The notes beneath the pieces were generated by a model that saw nothing but the letters and a program-made list of their open reading frames with translations, made no database searches and was not told the origin of the DNA. The translations under genes and the position numbers were made by a program. 18,268 nucleotides of DNA from an uncultured Lachnospiraceae bacterium (GTDB lineage Bacteria; Bacillota; Clostridia; Lachnospirales; Lachnospiraceae): contig CACYBJ010000199.1 in the NCBI GenBank assembly GCA_902772565.1, forward strand, positions 1 through 18,268, read 5' to 3'. The first letter of the stretch is position 1. Each line of letters opens with the position of its first letter. This document shows, in pieces, positions 15,887 through 18,268 of the stretch.

Positions 15887-17971
15887 TTATTTTACATCCT
15901 TGATAGAGAAGCTTACTCTTCCCATCTTGTCCTTGCCAAGGCATACAGCCTTAACAACATCGCCAAGTGTAAGGACGTCTTCAACATGGTTGATTCTGTG
16001 GTCAGCAATCTTAGAAATGTGTACCATTGCTTCTTTTCCGGGAGCAAACTCAAGGAAAGCACCGAAGTCTTTAATACTTACAACCTTGCCTTCAAGAACC
16101 TGTCCTTCTTCGAAATCGCTTGCAATGATTTCAATGTACTTCTTAGCTGTTGCCATTGCATCTGCATCGGTTCCGCAGATTGAAACCGCACCGTCATCTG
16201 TGATATCAATCTTAACGCCTGTCATCTCGATGATAGTGTTGATTGTCTTACCTCTCTGGCCTACAACATCACCGATCTTCTGAGGATCAATCTGGATCTG
16301 GATGATCTTTGGAGCAAATTCGTTAACTGTAGCTCTAGGCTCAGCAATTGCAGGCTTCATACATGTATCCATGATGAAAAGTCTTGCCTGACGGCATCTT
16401 TCGATTGCACCTTCAACGATTTCTCTTGTAAGACCGTGAATCTTGATATCCATCTGGATAGCTGTGATACCTTCGGTTGTACCTGTTACCTTGAAGTCCA
16501 TGTCGCCGAAGAAGTCTTCGAGACCCTGGATATCTGTAAGGAGTACAAAATCGTCATCGGTTTCGCCTGTTACAAGACCGCAGGAAATACCTGCAACCAT
16601 TCTCTTGATTGGAACACCTGCTGCCATAAGTGACATACAGGATGCACATGTGGAAGCCATGGATGTTGAACCGTTGGATTCGAATGTTTCGGATACGGCA
16701 CGGATTGCATATGGGAACTCTTCTTCTGTAGGAAGTACAGGAAGAAGTGCTCTTTCTGCAAGTGCACCGTGACCGATTTCACGACGTCCGGGTCCGCGGC
16801 TGACCTTGGTCTCACCTACGGAGTATGCGGGGAAGTTGTAGTGGTGCATGTATCTCTTGGCTACAACGTTCTCGTCAAGACCGTCAACCTTCTGAACCTC
16901 TGAAAGAGGAGCAAGGGTACATACGTCACAGATCTGTGTCTGTCCTCTGGTGAACATGGAAGAACCATGAACTCTGGGAATGATATCAACTTCAGCAGCA
17001 AGAGGTCTGATCTGAGTAATCTCACGACCGTCGGGACGCTTGTGGTCCTTTAAGATCATCTTACGAACTGTCTTCTTCTCATACTGGTAAATTGCTTCAC
17101 CAAGGATAGCAAGCCATTCTTCATTGTCAGCGAAGGCTTCTTTGAGCTTCTCGGTGATATTTCTGATGTTCTCTTCTCTAACCTGCTTCTCGTCTGTGAA
17201 GACTGCAACTTCCATCTCTGCGGGAGGAACGATTTCCTTCATGGCATCGAAAAGTTCTGCAGGAATAGCGCAGCTCTCATACTCGTGTTTCTTCTTGCCT
17301 ACTTTGGCAACGATATCTTCGATGAAAGCGATAACTGTCTGGTTAACATCGTGAGCCTTGTAGATGGCTTCGATAATCTTGTCCTCGGGAACAATCTTAG
17401 CGCCTGCTTCAATCATGATAACCTTCTGCTTGGTAGAAGCTACGGTCATCTGAAGGTCGCCGTTTTTCCACTGTTCCTGAGTGGGGTTGATGATGAATTC
17501 ACCGTTGATAAGTCCAACCTGGGTCATAGCGCAGGGGCCGTCAAAGGGAATATCGGAAATGCAGGTTGCGATTGCGGAACCAAGCATAGCTACGAGCTCG
17601 GGACGGCACTCGGGATCAACCGACATAACCATGTTGTTAAGGGTTACATCATTTCTGTAATCCTTGGGGAACAAGGGACGCATAGGACGGTCGATAACGC
17701 GGCTGGTAAGGATAGCGTTCTCGGATGCCTTGCCTTCTCTCTTGTTGAAACCGCCGGGAATCTTACCTACGGCGTATAACTTCTCTTCGTACTCTACTGA
17801 AAGAGGGAAGAAATCGATGCCTTCTCTGGGAGCATCGGATGCTGTTGCAGTACTAAGAACGGTGGTGTCACCGTAGTGCATGAATGCACAGCCGTTAGCC
17901 TGCTTACCTACACGGTTGATGTCAACACGTAAGGTACGACCTGCGAGGTCCATTGTGAATGTGTCAAACAT
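15887..17971 (-). CDS. pnp: Polynucleotide phosphorylase (PNPase)
   Basis: PNPase is a trimeric phosphorolytic 3'-to-5' exoribonuclease central to mRNA decay. The 694-aa protein has two RNase PH-like domains, a KH domain with the VVGQRGK loop (about 569-575), and an S1 domain (about 622-690; VLEGKVVSIKDFGAF). Active-site residues match the E. coli set: GRREIGHG (395-402), SNGSTSMAS (432-440) and EDFFGDMDFK (485-494, with Asp486, Asp492 and Lys494). I place the start at the ATG at 17971 because AAAGGAG lies 7 nt upstream. The ATG at 17977 is only 1 nt from that site, and PNPases usually begin with MF-x-T-F. Upstream are rpsO, a terminator and a large leader hairpin; downstream is a terminator. 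Confidence 0.97.
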   Translation of the reverse strand: MFDTFTMDLAGRTLRVDINRVGKQANGCAFMHYGDTTVLSTATASDAPREGIDFFPLSVEYEEKLYAVGKIPGGFNKREGKASENAILTSRVIDRPMRPLFPKDYRNDVTLNNMVMSVDPECRPELVAMLGSAIATCISDIPFDGPCAMTQVGLINGEFIINPTQEQWKNGDLQMTVASTKQKVIMIEAGAKIVPEDKIIEAIYKAHDVNQTVIAFIEDIVAKVGKKKHEYESCAIPAELFDAMKEIVPPAEMEVAVFTDEKQVREENIRNITEKLKEAFADNEEWLAILGEAIYQYEKKTVRKMILKDHKRPDGREITQIRPLAAEVDIIPRVHGSSMFTRGQTQICDVCTLAPLSEVQKVDGLDENVVAKRYMHHYNFPAYSVGETKVSRGPGRREIGHGALAERALLPVLPTEEEFPYAIRAVSETFESNGSTSMASTCASCMSLMAAGVPIKRMVAGISCGLVTGETDDDFVLLTDIQGLEDFFGDMDFKVTGTTEGITAIQMDIKIHGLTREIVEGAIERCRQARLFIMDTCMKPAIAEPRATVNEFAPKIIQIQIDPQKIGDVVGQRGKTINTIIEMTGVKIDITDDGAVSICGTDADAMATAKKYIEIIASDFEEGQVLEGKVVSIKDFGAFLEFAPGKEAMVHISKIADHRINHVEDVLTLGDVVKAVCLGKDKMGRVSFSIKDVK

Positions 17972-17978
17972 ATTCATT

Positions 17979-17985
17979 CTCCTTT
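17979..17985 (-). promoter_or_regulatory. Ribosome binding site that decides the pnp start
   Basis: AAAGGAG on the minus strand lies 7 nt before the ATG at 17969-17971, an optimal spacing. The alternative in-frame ATG at 17975-17977 would be only 1 nt away, too close for normal initiation. Confidence 0.8.
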
Positions 17986-17994
17986 TTGAATTTG

Positions 17995-18075
17995 GAGCAG
18001 AAGATGCCGAAACTACTTAAAGTTCCGCAAAACCCTTTGTGAAACCATAAGTGGTCTCGGAAGCCTCTTCTACTC
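17995..18075 (-). promoter_or_regulatory. Long imperfect hairpin in the pnp 5' leader, possible RNase III site
   Basis: Read on the minus strand, the 81 nt fold almost end to end. GAGTAGAAGA pairs with TCTTCTGCTC (10 bp, one G-U). After a 5x2 internal loop, CCGAGACCACTTA pairs with TAAGTAGTTTCGG (12 of 13, one G-U, one C-A mismatch). Next come a T-T mismatch and a G-U pair, then GTTTC with GGAAC, an A-C mismatch, CAAA with TTTG, and a GGGT tetraloop. About 32 pairs result. No T run follows, so it is not a terminator. It ends 9 nt upstream of the pnp Shine-Dalgarno. In E. coli a comparable leader stem is cut by RNase III and mediates PNPase autoregulation; a similar role here is inferred. Confidence 0.7.
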
Positions 18076-18082
18076 GTTGCTT

Positions 18083-18110
18083 GTTAAAAAAACTTAACCC
18101 AAGATAACAA
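18083..18110 (-). promoter_or_regulatory. Weak candidate promoter for pnp
   Basis: Minus-strand TTGTTA (18105-18110) and TTTAAC (18083-18088), each 4 of 6 to consensus with a 16-nt spacer, could form a sigma-A promoter overlapping the tail of the rpsO terminator. The predicted transcript would start near 18076, right at the 5' foot of the leader hairpin. The match is weak; pnp may also be served by readthrough from rpsO. Confidence 0.3.
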
Positions 18111-18140
18111 CAAAAGGGTGGATATAAATACCCACCCCTT
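18105..18140 (-). terminator. Rho-independent terminator after rpsO
   Basis: On the minus strand AAGGGGTGG pairs with CCACCCTTT (9 bp, one G-U) around a 10-nt loop, GTATTTATAT. A T-rich tail, TTTTGTTGTTAT, follows the GC-rich stem. It begins 10 nt after the rpsO stop codon. The interrupted T tract suggests termination could be partial, letting some rpsO transcripts continue into pnp. Confidence 0.75.
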
Positions 18141-18150
18141 ATTTGTGTTA

Positions 18151-18268
18151 TTACTTTCTAAGACCAAGCTTAGCGATTAAGTCACGATATCTTTCGATAT
18201 CTTTCTTCTTGAGGTAGTCAAGTAATCCACGTCTCTGACCGATCATCATGTACATACCTCTTGCAGAG
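18151..18268 (-). CDS. rpsO: 30S ribosomal protein S15, C-terminal part (runs off the window)
   Basis: S15 is a primary 16S rRNA-binding protein of the small-subunit platform. The final 38 residues are visible and include MMIGQRRGLLDYLKKKDIER and the ending RDLIAKLGLRK, which match the conserved C-terminal helix of S15. The 5' end lies beyond the window. Two stop codons stand in tandem (TAA TAA, 18148-18153). It is followed by a terminator and then, 179 nt after its stop, by pnp, the same rpsO-pnp order found across many bacteria. Confidence 0.95.
   Translation of the reverse strand, partial: SARGMYMMIGQRRGLLDYLKKKDIERYRDLIAKLGLRK

Noticed and set aside
16436..17779. Several plus-strand open frames of 65-164 codons
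   Set aside because: All are antisense to pnp, a highly conserved gene with complete motifs.
18083..18098. GTTAA and TTAAC inverted repeat flanking T residues after the rpsO terminator
   Set aside because: A 5-bp AT-rich stem is too weak to call as a separate terminator; the T run is inside the loop and arm.
1..18268. Mobile elements, defence systems, CRISPR arrays, tRNA or rRNA genes
   Set aside because: Reading the coding and intergenic regions gave no transposase, integrase, direct-repeat array, cloverleaf or rRNA signature. Apart from the glycosidase pair the content is housekeeping.

Overview
The window looks like chromosomal DNA from an anaerobic Bacillota bacterium, most likely a gut or rumen Lachnospiraceae-type clostridium. 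This rests on three things: gene content and order (rpsO-pnp, mutL-miaA-ynbB, radC-mreB-mreC), moderate GC with many AGA and AAG codons, and two intracellular glycosidases of a kind common in that group. The assignment is an inference from reading the proteins, not a database result. All twelve genes lie on the minus strand, so transcription runs from high to low coordinates. I saw no tRNA, rRNA, CRISPR array, insertion sequence or phage gene.

In order of transcription, the window opens with the 3' end of rpsO (ribosomal protein S15), followed by a rho-independent terminator. A 179-base gap then leads to pnp (polynucleotide phosphorylase). That gap holds a weak candidate promoter and an 81-nt, nearly continuous hairpin that ends nine bases before the pnp Shine-Dalgarno. 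A second terminator closes pnp.

Next come two sugar-cleaving enzymes without signal peptides: a GH2 beta-galactosidase and a GH95 enzyme of the alpha-L-fucosidase / alpha-L-galactosidase family. They are followed at short spacing by envelope, chromosome and RNA maintenance genes: uppP (undecaprenyl-diphosphatase), ftsK/spoIIIE (DNA translocase), mutL, miaA and a PLP-dependent ynbB-family protein. An apparent sigma-A promoter sits just after the ynbB stop codon. It drives radC, a divergent mreB, and mreC, which starts at TTG inside the end of mreB and runs off the window.

Most of the window is ordinary housekeeping. The most interesting feature is the pnp leader hairpin. Together with the rpsO terminator and the candidate promoter, it reproduces the layout of the E. 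coli rpsO-pnp autoregulatory region (terminator, internal promoter, RNase III-cleaved stem, pnp) in what seems to be a different phylum. The glycosidase pair, its placement directly ahead of uppP-ftsK, and a predicted active-site substitution in the GH95 enzyme are second-tier points.
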